Assembly (NCBI GenBank): GCA_907164885.2
Contig: OU015496.1
Coordinates: 139,175,034 to 139,239,033, forward strand
Length of the DNA stretch: 64,000 nt
Source: Dolomedes plantarius
Lineage: Eukaryota; Arthropoda; Arachnida; Araneae; Dolomedidae
Direction: 5' to 3'
Shown in pieces: positions 11,970 to 23,600 of this stretch. A model generated the notes under the pieces. It ran no database searches, was not told the DNA's origin, and worked only from the letters and a program-made list of their open reading frames with translations. Both the position numbers and the translations under genes were made by a program. Within the stretch, counting starts at the first letter, position 1, and the number at the start of each line of letters is the position of its first letter.

Positions 11970-12788
11970 CTATCCCGCGTGGGTGCGGAGATGTGTTTTC
12001 AAACTAACCTGTTTAGAAAATCTTTTGTCACATATAGTGCAGGCGAAAGGTTTCTCACCTGTGTGGATGCGAAGGTGTGTTTTTAAAGCACTCTGTACAG
12101 AAAATCTTTTTCCACATACAGTGCAGGCGAAAGGTTTCTCTCCTGTGTGGATGCGGAGATGTGTTTTTAAAGCATTTTGTACAGAAAATCTTTTCCCACA
12201 TACAATGCAGTCGAAAGGTTTCTCTCCTGTGTGGGTGCGGAGATGTCTTTTTAAAGCACTCTGTATAGGAAATCTTTTCCCACATATAGTGCAGGCGAAA
12301 GGTTTATCTCCCGTGTGGGTGCTAAGATGTTTTTTTAAATGATCCTGTAGAGAAAATCTTTTCCCACACACAGTGCAAGCGAAAGGTTTCTCTCCTGTGT
12401 GGGCGCGGAGATGCCTTTTTAAATCACCCTGTTGAGAAAATCTTTTGTCACATACAGTGCAGGGGAAAGGTTTCTCTCCTGTGTGGATGCGGAGATGTGT
12501 TTTTAAATCACCCTGTCGAGAAAATCTTTTGTCACATACAGTGCAGGCGAAGTGTTTCTCTCCTGTGTGGATGCGGAAATGTGTTTTTAAAGCACTCAGT
12601 ACAGAAAATCCTTTTCCACATACAGTGCAGGCGAAAAGTTTTTCTGTGTGGGTACAGAGAGGTTTATCAATAGTCTGGTACGAATGCATATTTAAGGCGG
12701 TCAAGTGTGAAAATGTTGCTTCACATAATTTAGATTTAAAAATTTCGGTACGAGGGGAATCTCTACAGTGGAATTTTTTACACTTGGA
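11970..12788 (-). CDS. C2H2 zinc-finger protein, eight or more fingers, partial
   Basis: The minus-strand frame is open from 12788 to the TAG at 11970-11972. It starts with a non-finger stretch (SPRTEIFKSKLCEATFSHLT) and contains eight consecutive C2H2 fingers of 28 residues joined by TGEKPF-type linkers (first linker degenerate, THTEKLF). Each finger has the C-x2-C-x12-H-x3-H pattern, for example CTVCDKRFSRQGDLKTHLRIH. Residues at the DNA-contacting helix vary between fingers (RQGDLKT, QQGDLKR, LQDHLKK, IQSALKR, VQNALKT, VQSALKT, KQVSLKT), so it probably binds a long DNA site in the nucleus. The stop replaces the Glu of a GEK linker, and a ninth finger follows in frame before the sequence runs into BEL/Pao. 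No ATG in an obvious first position; an AG at about 12789-12791 could be a splice acceptor, so upstream exons may be missing. Could be a functional 3'-shortened gene or a pseudogene. Confidence 0.75.
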   Translation of the reverse strand, partial: SKCKKFHCRDSPRTEIFKSKLCEATFSHLTALNMHSYQTIDKPLCTHTEKLFACTVCGKGFSVLSALKTHFRIHTGEKHFACTVCDKRFSRQGDLKTHLRIHTGEKPFPCTVCDKRFSQQGDLKRHLRAHTGEKPFACTVCGKRFSLQDHLKKHLSTHTGDKPFACTICGKRFPIQSALKRHLRTHTGEKPFDCIVCGKRFSVQNALKTHLRIHTGEKPFACTVCGKRFSVQSALKTHLRIHTGEKPFACTICDKRFSKQVSLKTHLRTHAG

Positions 12789-12799
12789 CTAATTCTACG

Positions 12800-13540
12800 T
12801 CTCATATTGTGTGCATTTATTTTCGGGTTCTGCTTTCAGGAATGGCATTCACTGGAAAGTCAATTTGCTCTTCTGGCGAGCCGGCGTTTCTTCACACGAT
12901 CAGAAAACTGCAACTGACAGCAATACTTCAAACTTCTAAATTTGTAGCCACTAGAAACATTTTAGTTTCGCCTCTAACAATGTGTACCGAGGACCTGCAA
13001 AAAGAAGAGATAGGAATTTGAATGATATACATTAATACTGTACCATCATGCTTTTTTCGTATTTTTCCTGTGGAATCAATAGCAATATTTAAAAGTTTGT
13101 TTATGCTAGGAAATGAGATATCTGTTGGCACACAAAATAAAATTTATTATTCTGTAAATTCTTCAGGCGCATACACAAATTCAATAGAAAACACGTAACA
13201 ATTGTCTTCTATAAAGCAGAAAACTCTAAAATCACAAGTCAGGATAACAGAGTCTTCAATACAATACCGGCCTAACGCACTTTCAATACATTCAATTCTC
13301 GGCAGAAAAGAATACTGAGTTAAAATCTCCAGGAACTTCATGAAGAGTAGTGGTAACTACAGTACATGGGCCGCGGCCTCCACTAAGGATGATATAGAAA
13401 TGCATAAAACTTCAGTGATCAATAAAAAACGAAAGTAGGAAGAAAAATAGAAAGTGGGGAAAACTAAAAGCTTCGATAGTACAAGTAAAGCTAAAACATG
13501 GGGGGAAAAAGACTGAGCGAACAAAGAACAGGACAAACAA
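12800..13540. other. unassigned sequence between zinc-finger gene and LINE
   Basis: Two minus-strand open frames, 12928-13131 and 13147-13341, are free of low complexity (the second begins MKFLEILTQYSF and has PRIECIESALGRYCIED). They could be upstream parts of the zinc-finger gene, but no domain, splice pairing or known protein was recognised. 13400-13540 is the probable 3' untranslated end of the adjoining jockey LINE. Confidence 0.3.
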
Positions 13541-13980
13541 TTAATAGTTACGAGCAAGAATGGAACAGGGCCGTTTCTTGTTACCTGGCTCAGCAGGGTT
13601 GTAATCGCCATGATTTTTAATAAGACCATTTGTAAATCTTTATGGAAGTTAATAGCCAAGATTTTTAGGATAATTTTGAATAGTGGGGAGATTTATCTCC
13701 CTATAAATGTCAACATTGCGAAAATACCATGGGGAGTTAGTGATTTGCCGAATAGTTATGTTTTGAGCAACAGCCAGAATTTTAATGTTGGAATCCGCTG
13801 CATACAACCAAACTGGTCCAGCATACATAAGTAAAGATTTATAAATGAGCATTTTGTTACTAAAGTCCAATTAACTATTTCGGGCAATTAAGGGGTAAAG
13901 TTGTCTTTAGCATAACGAAATTTATTACGATTATTAATGGTATGTTGTTTCCAAGTGAGTTTTTTTTTGTTTTATCAAGG

Positions 13981-14460
13981 ACTAGCGGCCCGTCCCGACT
14001 TTGTCCGGGTTGAACAAAATATTATACCAATAAATTTCCAGTTGATAGCCAATAAATTGTAAATCTTTTTTTACCTTAATAATAACCTGAATAATACCAT
14101 AAATTAATTTTATGTTAGTTAATAATTAAAATAAATTTTTTAAAAGAAAAAGGCGTGCCGGAGAACGGCTAGGTTCGAACCGCTAGCGTCAGAACAGAAG
14201 CCCACCGCGATAGCACCACGATAAGGTTCGTTGAAATCTTCGGAACAAACAGCGGTAGAAGACAGTAGCGGAAACAATGGAGATTGTTAGGATTAAGCCC
14301 CTAACTTTATTTCTACTGATCAGATATACATAATATATAGCCTATGTCCATCTGGAATAATGTACCTTTCAAACAGTGAAAGAATTTTTCAAATAGGTGC
14401 AGTGGTTCTGAAGATTACCCTCCACGTACAAAATCGCTCTCTTTATATATAAGTATAGAT
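13981..14460. mobile_element. 480-bp non-autonomous insertion inside jockey copy 1
   Basis: Starts actagcggcccgtcccgact and ends ataagtatagat. It cuts the LINE between its VKY-G and LDK-LTWK residues, so both borders are set by the LINE reading frame. It contains a tRNA-like B box motif (ggttcgaaccgc, about 14172) and the phrase ggtgcagtggttctgaagat near its end, features of a short interspersed element widespread in arthropods. It codes for nothing. No clear target duplication beyond a couple of bases. Confidence 0.7.
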
Positions 14461-16039
14461 TAACCCTGGGTATTTAACAGTGTTTGACCAGGGGATAATG
14501 GTGGAACCAATTTTAATATTGCAGTTAGCATAGGTTCTATCGAATTTGTGAGTGAACATAGTGGCAATGCACTTATCCGAATTAATTTTTATTTTCCATT
14601 TAACGAGCCAGGAATTAATAAGGGCAACGTGGTCATTAATAGCTTTGACTGCAAATTTATGATTATGATTAGAGGCAAAAATAGCTGCATCGTCTGCAAA
14701 AATAGCAATTTCGGTCTTTATGTACTGCGGAATGTCGTTAATGTAGATATTAAACAAGGTTGGACCAATAAAAGAAACTTGAGAAACCCCAGTAAAAATG
14801 GGATAGGGGTTGGATAAAGTATTATTGATTTTTACTTGAAATGAACGATTACTAAAGTAGGAGGAGATAATTTTAATAAGCTGTGGGGGGGGGGTGAAGT
14901 TGTAGTTGATAAGCTTATGGATGAGACCATCAATCCATATTCGGTCGAAAGCGCGTGCTACATCCAGAAAAAGGGCAACGGGGGATATTTTATTAATTTT
15001 AGCTTGGGTTAGGATCTCAGTGATACGGTAGGCCTGATGTGGAGCAGAAAGAGATTTTCGAAAACTGAATTGATAGGGAATAATGGTGTTATTGGCTTCC
15101 AGATGTTTGTTAATTTCGAGGGCAAGAAATTTTTCAGTAATTTTGCTAATAGTGTTTAATTAACTTATAGAACGATAACTATCGGGCGAGGAAGGGGGTT
15201 TACCGGGTTTGCGAATTGGAACACTAATTTTTTCTATTTCGGAGGGAAATACTCAAATTTAAAAATAGAAATTATGAGAACGGTAATTTTGTAGATATAA
15301 TGAGGAGGGAGATGCTTAAGCATAGTATGAGTGATACCATCAGCCCCAGGGGACTTCCTTCTGGGGAGATTTTTAATAATATCTTTAACGTCAACAGGAA
15401 CAATGTAAGGGGTGGGGCTATCGTGAGACGTATTATTAAAGAGATCCAAATTAGTCTTGACAATGTTTTCAGTGCTGGAATTTTGAGGGGGATTGGGAGC
15501 AAAATAATGAGTTTTAGCAATAAGGTTACATTTTTTGAGTTTAGTGCTAGCATGAGAATTGGAATTGGAAATTTTAAGAGGGGGAATGGTAATAAATTGG
15601 TTTTTGAATCTTTTGGCCGCACGCCAAATAGAATTGTTTGTAGAGTCAAGAGAAGTAATAAACTGTTCCCAGTTAGAATTGGCTTAGTCTTTTAAGTAAT
15701 ATTTAAGGTCCTGCTGAGCGTTATTCCTTATAGTTTTATTGATATCAGTTTTATTATGTTGCCAATTCTTACGCGCTTTGTTTTTGTTATTTATAAATAA
15801 TTTTAAGTTAGGGTCAGCGTTAGATTTATTACTAGGGGGGATGATTTGGGTACTGATAAATAGGCTAAAGTTAATATCATAAGTGATACTATTGACGAAA
15901 TCGTCAATATCATCAATACCATTAACAACATGGTCGACAAAGGGGTTACTAGCGAGGATGTTTTTGAATTCAGAACACTTAGTAAACTTTTTCTGTTTAA
16001 TATTAAGAGGATTATGATCAAGGGAGATTTTAAGTAACA

Positions 16040-16385
16040 CAGGTTGGTTGGTTGGTTGTTTGGGTTTGTGTGGCGCAAGGTTCAGAGAGGACAAGCTGCG
16101 CCAACCACATGTCAAAAAGAGACCACGATGCATATATAAAATATTAAATAAACATAACAAAGAACGGTATAAAAAATAACAACAATAAGGGTAAAAACAA
16201 TCATAAAAGGGTGACAAAAACAATGCATAAAATGACAAAAAGAGTAAAGATGATAAAAACAGTGATGTAAAATCAGTGATAAAAGTTCATGTAAAAGGTA
16301 GGAAAAATTTAAGCATTAAAGGTAATAAAAACAAAGAGGGTACCCGATGGGTTAGACCACATAAGGAGTCAAAATCAAGAACTAA
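16040..16385. mobile_element. possible insertion between endonuclease and RT of jockey copy 1
   Basis: The LINE endonuclease ends near 16385 (DHNSVLLNKFYKS) and the linker resumes near 16040 (LLKISLDHNPLN). The 345 bp between begin with a ggttggttggttg run and contain a short inverted element (tggcgcaagg ... ctgcgccaacc), with no LINE-like frame. This reads as foreign sequence, but an untranslated divergent linker cannot be excluded. Confidence 0.4.
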
Positions 16386-17109
16386 GACTTATAAAATTTA
16401 TTAAGTAATACAGAATTGTGGTCAGAGGGCAGGTCGCAAATGGAGTCAATGTACAGATCATGAGGGATACCTTTAACAAGGGCAAAGTCCAAAATGTTAT
16501 TTCTGAAAAAGGAAAACTGGGTAGGGGTGGTAGGGGCAATAATATCGAAATTTGTATTAGCCGTGAAGTTATTAATGACCTCATCATAGGGATTAATTGG
16601 AGAATTAGGGCCGTTCCACAGGAGATAGGTAGCATTTAAGTCACCGAAAATAATGGTATCATTATTGATATTATTAAGGTTTTTAAAATCTTCAAAGATA
16701 TCCATACAATTTTGACAGGGGGGGAATGTAAGTAGAAATGATGGTATACGATGGGTGGTTCCGGAGACAGACGTTAATCGCAGTAGCGTTGATAACTTTG
16801 AGCGCGGGCAGTATAATATCATGGTGAGGGAAGGTCAGTTTAACGGCGATCGCAGTACTCTTATAGCGCGATCATTACGAGTGGGGTCAACATAGTCGTT
16901 ACGGTAAACAGTATAATTAGGAATTTTGAATTTATCCCTGGTCGAAGGCGAGTTTCTTGAATAAGGATAATATCGGGGCAATGCTCATTTATAAAAACCT
17001 TGAACTCCTGAATTTTACTAATAATGACAATGGAATGAGTTAAAACTGAGCAGAATTGTATATGAAGACCGGAGTGCCTTGACCAGCTGGTTTTAACTCC
17101 TGTACGCAA

Positions 17110-17533
17110 GATGTTATGTAATCAAAGATAATGTGCTCAGAAGTTAAAATATTAAGGCTAGGTTAAAATTAAAAGTTACTATTACAATCATTGTACAAAT
17201 ATTTTAAGTTTAACACCTTCAATAGTTGAAGGGGAAGAGAAAATTTAAGAAGAAAATAAACAATTATTAAGAATAAGAATTTAAGTTTAAAAAGTTAAAT
17301 TAAAAATTTAGAGAAGGTAAGATGAAAAAATAAACAAGTTTAAGAAAAGGTGGCCCCCAGCAAAAGAAAAAAAGGCCATCTTCAGGGTCATAAATTCGTA
17401 ATGAGATGATTGCAGATTTCCGCGGGGGAAAAATTAAAATACCAAGGTAGGGAAATTTGGAATAGGCGATACCTACGGCAGCACGTAAGTAGGTGAGCAA
17501 GATGGGATGAGTATCGCGGTAAGGGAATTAATG
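17110..17533 (-). other. 3' untranslated tail of jockey copy 2
   Basis: A+T-rich non-coding DNA between the stop of the upstream LINE reading frame (17534) and the 5' end of copy 1. On the minus strand it follows the copy 2 ORF directly, so it is most simply its 3' UTR. Confidence 0.5.
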
Positions 17534-19590
17534 TTATCTCCTAGGGAGACACGCCCTGGGGCGCTTGCGATTAGCAGGAAGAGAATAATCGTAATCAGGG
17601 AATTCTACAATTATTTCATTACGAATATTAGGTAGGTTATCATAAAATTTCTTAGAAATTTTATGAGCCTGTTTCAGGAGTGTAGAAATGCCGAAGTCTC
17701 TCCTAATTGTCGTATTCGACATGCACCGGAAAGCTCGGCGGATTCGCCTGAGAGTTTTACTCTGGAGAACTTCTAATTTATTAATATGCGTCTGTGCGGC
17801 GGAAAATCACACGGGAACAGCATATAGCGCAACAGGTAGCACACACTGTTTGTAAAGGAGAACTTTGTTTCTCATTGACAAGTGATGACTAGAAAATAAA
17901 GTACGGAGTTGCATGATGACAGCATTGCACTTACTAATAGTATTGGTAATGTGGGGTTTCCAAGTAAGTTCTCTGTCCAGAGTTACGCCAAGATACTTCA
18001 GTGTTTTCCCATTCAAGCGGGAAGTAATGAATATAAAGACGCGGAGGATTGCGATAACTATTACTGAAGTAGATCGCGTGACACTTCGAGGGATTGATTT
18101 TAATTTTCCAGCGTGTAAACCAATGCTCTAAAGTGTCTATGTGACGCTGAATTTGAATAGTCAGGTAGTGTATATTACTAGAAGATGAAAGGATAGCAGT
18201 GTCATCCGCATACATAGCGAGGAGAGTATTATCTCCACGCAGTACATCGTTGACGAATAAATTAAACAAGGTCAGTCCTAGGATCGAGCCCTGTAAAATT
18301 CCCGACGTGATGTACCTGTTCCGGGATACATTATTGTGTATGCGGACGACGAAATTTCGATTATGAAGATAGTTGTGAATTAAGTGGATAAAACAGGCTG
18401 GCAGGTTAATTTGAATAAGTTTAAAGATAAGTCCCGGGTGCCAGACCTTGTCAAACGCACATTTAATATCAAGAAACAGAGCAGCGGTAGGTCGTTTACC
18501 CTGTAACCCGTCGCGGGCAAATTCCACCACCCTTAAAAGCTGTTGCGTCGTGTTATGCTCAGACCTTAAGTAAAACTGCTCTGGTATGATGATGTTATGC
18601 TGGTCGAGGTGCTCAGTGATTCTGTTAAGAATGACGCGCTCCGCCACTTTACTAAGGGAGCACAGCAAGCTGATTGGACGATAGCTCTGGGGTAGATTAC
18701 GATGCCCACCTGGCTTGGGGATAGGGCAAATAATCGCAGTCTTCCAACATGAGGGGAAATGATTAAATTTAAAAATGGAATTAACAATTACAGTAAAATA
18801 GAAAATAATACTGGTTCGAAGGTTTTTAAGAATTAGATTATTGATGTTATCTATGCCAGGAGCCTTTTTGTTTTTAAGTTTTTGACTGTCTATAATTTCG
18901 TAGAAGTTAGTGGGGGGAGTAGAGTCGGTGGGGGGGGGGGTGGAAAGGAAATTTTGAACGGTCGTGAGGATGAGTCTGTCATTCTCCTCATCGACTAGGT
19001 CATAGTTCGGAGAGAACTGTTCTCTGTAGGTGTCGGCGATAGTGTTGGCTTTGTCTAAGTCACTCATAGCAACTCCATGAGGGCCTTGAATGGGCGGAAA
19101 TTGCGTATATTGTTTACGAAGACGCCTGACAAATTGCCAGACGGAGTTGTCTTTAGGATTAAGATCATGAATGAATTCAGCCCACGATGAGTTTCGGAAA
19201 GTTCGAATATCGCGACGAACGCGAGCCCGCAGGAGATGATAATTAGTCCTGTGTTGGGGGAGACGGGTAAATTGATAGAATTTACGAGCTGCGTTACGAT
19301 CTTTAATTAATTTAACAATATTAGCTGGGAGATTATGATAACGCGGCTTCTTCAACGCATGGGTGGAATTAGCCTTGGCGTAATCTACTGCTTGCGTTAA
19401 GCTGTTGGTGGCATGCTCTATGTCCTCGGGAGTACGAATGATGGGGTATTAGAGGGTGGAATATTTTAGAATATCTTGGAACTGCTTCCAGTTAGTGCGA
19501 GTGGGGGGGGGGATTTTGGATATCGACCTGCCGATCAAAGTTAATTAAGGAATGAGTTAAAATGTCAATATCAGGTATATTTATAGACTT
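17534..19590 (-). pseudogene. jockey-type LINE, copy 2 (reverse transcriptase, 5' truncated)
   Basis: A 473-codon frame (19355-17934) holds most of the RT: NKKAPGIDNINNLILKNL, IICPIPKPGG, QSYRPISLLCSLSKVAERVI, LFLDIKCAFDKVWHPGLIF (catalytic Asp), GILQGSILGLTLFNLFVND and the active-site box AMYADDTAILSS. A shift near 18016-18030 moves to the C-terminal frame (KYLGVTLDRELTWKPHI, NKVLLYKQCVLPVALYAVPV, then TIRRDFGISTLLKQAHKISK), ending at 17534. An N-terminal piece extends to about 19590. The endonuclease is missing, typical of incomplete reverse transcription. It copies LINE RNA at a nicked target. It is closer to intact than copy 1 and clearly a different, diverged jockey family. A few stops remain. 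Confidence 0.92.
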
Positions 19591-19599
19591 CCAAAGCGC

Positions 19600-20029
19600 C
19601 CCCTATCGGCCGCCAGCTAGAAATCTCCAGAACGGGCGAGAAGGATCTTGAAGGTTGGCGACCATTTGGCGCCATATCGCCAAAATTGGCGACCAAAATA
19701 AGTCTTCAAATCCATCGCCAATTTGGCGATAACTCTCATATTTGGCGAGATTACCATAGACTCGCAAAATTCGTAACAATATTTTTCCAATTCTGATTTG
19801 CATACATCCACTCAGCAAGCTATTTAAGCACAAAGTGGAATACTACAAAATAAATGATCTATTTCTAGATATTGCCATTAAAAAGAGTTATTTTTACTTT
19901 CAAAATACATTGTATGGCAAAATGATTTTATACAAATATACATTCCTATAAAAATGTACACTGGGACCAAAAATATGGATAGATATCTTTAATTATCTTT
20001 TAAACACTTTTCAAACTTGTTGCCGATAA
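19600..20029. repeat. repeat with clustered TTGGCGA motifs
   Basis: 19655-19747 holds about seven copies of TTGGCG or its complement in under 100 bp. The minus strand is open across it (19833-19603, 76 codons), with no known domain. 19885-19938 also recurs at 22332-22384. Identity unknown. Confidence 0.45.
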
Positions 20030-20031
20030 TA

Positions 20032-21460
20032 CAGTGGACGCTCGTTAATTCGAACTCGGTTAATTCGAACTTTCGGTTAATTCGAACTAATCCAAAGGCA
20101 CCAAAAAACTTGTATTGGAGTTAATGTTAAAAATATCTCATTAATTCGAACTAAATTTTTATCACTTCGGTTAATTCGAACTAAAAATTTGACAAAAAAA
20201 ATTCTTTTTCCTCGTTAAATAGAGAAAATACACACTGTATTTATTATTTCGTGTGTCAAAATTTCTTTTCTGTGTAAAGAGGCCCATGCCTGCATTCCTA
20301 GACTATTGCATGTCCGCTAAACGTTAGTAGCTATTGTCCTTCTTATTAGTGCTAAACGGAAAAAGCAATTTTCCTTTATTCGGATCGATTTTCTTAGAAT
20401 TTCAGAAAAACTAGTCTTTACTATAGATTCTAGGGAGCTGCGTCAGTTATAACTGCAGTGCAGACAAGTTAATGTGGTCTAGTTTTTCTTCCTCATTGTG
20501 TGGTGTGAACGTGTAAAAATTCAGGATGTCTACACGTGGAAAGTACAAAACCCTAACTTTGAAGACAAAGGTAGAAATTTTAAAGAGAGTAGAGAATGGC
20601 GAATGTAAAACAAAGTTAGAAGCTGACTATAGAATTAAAAAAATGCCTTGTCAACTAATTTGAAAAACAAGGAGTCAATTTTAGATTCATGGGAAAAATC
20701 AAAATTTGCTAGAGGAAGGAAACGCATGAAAAATGCGTCCCAAGAAGTTCTTTGAAAAAGCTCTACTGCTATGGTTCCAGGATGTTAGATCTCGAAATTT
20801 TCGATAAATGGACCCCTAGTGCTGACGAAGGCTGATGTATTGGCAAGTCGAATGGGTATTGAACATTTTAAATGCAGTGATAGATGGCTTTCTCGATTTA
20901 AGTCAAGGCAAAATATTTCTTATCAAACTGTATGTGGTCAAAGCTCTGATGTAAACGAAGACGTATGCATTTCGGTAGGAAACTACCAGGGCTTTTCTCT
21001 ACTTACCTGCCGAAAGATATTTTTAATGCGGCCATAATGGAAAAAGCCATAATGGAATCTATTAAAACTCTGAAAGCATTTATTCAGATGGAACCTTCCT
21101 CTGAAAATGAATTGAAATGTTTACTTCAAATCGAGAAGCTGGCTGAACAATGTAGGTATCATAAACAGAACCAAACATCCATTTTACAGTTTTTCCCCCA
21201 AAGTGTAATTCATATTTTTAATAAAAGTTTACTTTATACTGCATATCTTCTGCTTCATTTTATGATTAATGTAAGTCTGTATTGCTTTTTAATATGTTTA
21301 ACTTTAGATAACATAGTATAATATATTTTCTTGGGTTATACATACTAGGAGAGTTTCTTCTTCAGTGATACACATTTAAGGTTATATATTTTCTCTTAAC
21401 ATCGGATAATTCGAACTTTTTTCTGAGAACCTTCGAGTTCGAATTAACGAGCGTCCACTG
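20032..21460 (+). mobile_element. Tigger/pogo DNA transposon with TA target duplication
   Basis: The ends are inverted copies of cagtggacgctcgttaattc (left from 20032; right ends ...gcgtccactg at 21460), flanked by TA at 20030-20031 and 21461-21462, the Tc1/mariner/pogo target site. The left end carries five copies of taattcgaact within about 150 bp (20045-20185) and the right end two, probable transposase-binding sites. Length 1429 bp, short for Tigger because the catalytic part of the gene is deleted. Confidence 0.93.
20526..21321 (+). pseudogene. Tigger (CENP-B-like) transposase, internally deleted
   Basis: ATG 20526 starts MSTRGKYKTLTLKTKVEILK, the CENP-B-type helix-turn-helix. After frameshifts a second DNA-binding helix domain follows (KALLLWFQDVRSRN; VLTKADVLASRMGIEHFKCS, then DRWLSRFKSRQNISYQTV, about 20750-20930). 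It then jumps from the hinge (LFSTYLPKDIFNA, about 21000) to the C-terminal tail (MESIKTLKAFIQMEPSSEN, then LLQIEKLAEQCRYHKQNQ, 21050-21200). The whole DDE catalytic domain is missing, so this copy could bind ends but not cut. It would need a complete Tigger elsewhere to move. Confidence 0.88.
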
Positions 21461-21464
21461 TAAT

Positions 21465-23600
21465 ATAGTTTTGCTATAAATCTAGAAAATTTAAGAGATA
21501 AAATTACAAAAATGAAATTTGATAAATTAAGAATAATTCGAATTACTTCCTCATCTTGAGTCACCTTTATACTGGATTATAAAATAAATAAAACGATTGT
21601 GTGATTCAGAGAATATTGGAATACCATTTGTTTTTACAGGATGTCTTTTCATTTTGTGTATTTAGTCAAATGATTTGAAGATATCCACATAGACTGGAAT
21701 TCAGAACTCTACACAATACAGTTTAGAGCTACAGGAAATCAAATGAAGATTAAGCTTATACCTATCATGACACTTTGTTAGAGACAATCACACCTACTTC
21801 ATCATAAACAAAGAGATTGTCAATTTAAATAATTATTCACGATAGAGTATGAAATATTGTACACTTCAGTCATAAATGTATGCTCTGAGAGAAATGGCAA
21901 AAGTTTAATACCATATTTGACAAAACAGTGATTAAAGAAACATAGATACATAGTATACAAAAAAGTAATACTCACACAAATTAAATTTTTTTTAAAAGGA
22001 TAAGTAAGTTAAAAAAATGTACAGTCACATAAAATTTCCTACAGGATGAAATTTAAACTATTTAGTTCATATACAAACATGATATGGTCTTTTTATAAAT
22101 TACTTCCCATAAACTATTTTTCCTCTCCCTCTTTCCAAATTAAGTAAATTTTACACAGATTATATATAATAATGAATTCAAATCCTTAAAAGAAATACAC
22201 TTGACAGGAACGAGAAAAAGTACTTTTTCTATATTTTGTACACATAAGCTCAGGTGATGATACTGACAAAACATTTATTGTCTTTATTTCAAGCAAATGT
22301 AACATAAGAAAAAAGTCATTGCCTAACAAATGAGTTATTGTTACTTTCAAAATAAGTTGTATGGCAAAATTCTTTTATATAAATCTCATTGGAGTATAAA
22401 ATATTTACAGACTGGTACAAGGCAGTTAACAATGATGGATTGTTGAGCTTATATCAGAATGCAAAAAACCCATAAAACTCAAGGTATCTGAGGTGTAAGG
22501 TTTGGATTAGGAGAATTTGGAACTTTTAAAACATAACTACTCATTTCTTGATAAAGAGAGTTACAATCAATAACATTTGTGATTAGATTAAAGAGTACAA
22601 AGGCTAATTATTATCTGCCTTCACTGGAAGTGAACTTATGAGAAGTTCAGCACAGGCCAGATTAATAACAGGTGCCAGAGAAGGAGGTGGCTCTATAACT
22701 TTGCCGGCACGTATATATTGATACACTCATTCATGCATTTCCGCAGAGAATTTAAAGCAATTTTATTCCAATTTCATTAACTTTATTTACAAACTTTATG
22801 TTTTCTTTAAAAGATTTTGATAAAATTCAGAGCCACTTTAAGGTATCTCAACAAAATCATCACATAAAAATAGATCAGGAGATATGAATGAGGTAAGATA
22901 TCACCACACAACACCATGAATATTCTAACAAATTTGCATTAAATTGTGAACATAACAGCATATATACCTATGAATACAAATATCACATTCTGGCCATTTT
23001 TAATTACAATACTCAGGACATGTTAGATTTTCAAGAAGGTACTACACATAATTCAGAATTATCTGATTTCCAGCACACAATTACTTATGCATTTTTTTCC
23101 ACTCTGTTTTTTACAACTTGGAAGTCTTCTGTCATCTATATTTATTCCTACAGAACTAAAGTGAGAAATAATTCTCACATATTAAGGAGGAGTGAGAAAA
23201 ATTTATAATATTCACAAAAATGTAAAAATAGAAATATGCTAAAAACCTAAAACAATTGGGTGCTTTCCTTGCCCCCGTATTTTCACTGCTGTGCATGTAA
23301 ACCACCTCACACATGCAGTGTATAGCTTATGTACAGAACAAACTGAAGAATTGAAGGGGGAAAAATTCTAAAATTGGCATGAAATCTCAATACAACAGTA
23401 TGAATACTGTACTTCAGACAAATTCAGCAGCGTACGCAGAAATTTTCAAAGGGGGGTGTTATAGTCCATTCAAATTAGGTTTTCATTTCGCATTAAATGA
23501 AGGGATTGAGATTTTTTCAGGAATGTGCAAGGGTTGGTCCCCTCAACAACTCCTAATAAAGTCCCCTCGATTTCAGGCACCGCGGGGGTTGGGGTGGTCC
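21465..23600. other. long A+T-rich gap, no gene seen
   Basis: No supported coding frame. 22332-22384 duplicates 19885-19938. 23405-23600 (gcgtacgcagaaattttcaa, runs of G and C) looks like the end of another repeat, immediately left of the 23601 element. The 3' UTR of an unseen gene is possible but not shown. Confidence 0.35.

Larger units (their letters stand above)
13541..17109 (-). pseudogene. jockey-type LINE, copy 1 (endonuclease and reverse transcriptase)
   Basis: Minus strand. Endonuclease at 17109-16385 (EFKVFINEHCPDIILIQETR, then IIFGDLNATYLLWNGPN, ILDFALVKGIP and DLPSDHNSVLL), the APE-type domain that nicks the target. RT at about 16040-14470: RRKSPGADGITHTMLKHLP, SYRSIS, FLDVARAFDRIWIDGLIHKL (catalytic Asp), ending with the FADD box (AIFADDAAIFASNHNHKF). 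The C-terminal part 13980-13541 has KLTWKQHTINN, YKSLLMYAGPVWLYAADSN and the jockey tail (LIKNHGDYNP, GNKKRP), ending at TAA 13541-13543. Many frameshifts and stops. ORF1 is absent. Two insertions split it (13981-14460 and about 16040-16385). Confidence 0.9.

Noticed and set aside
11953..12792. Several open frames on the plus strand and other minus frames across the zinc-finger array
   Set aside because: They are shadows of the 84-bp periodic finger repeat in other frames.
15300..16639. Plus-strand frames over the jockey LINEs
   Set aside because: Antisense shadows of the minus-strand LINE coding region.
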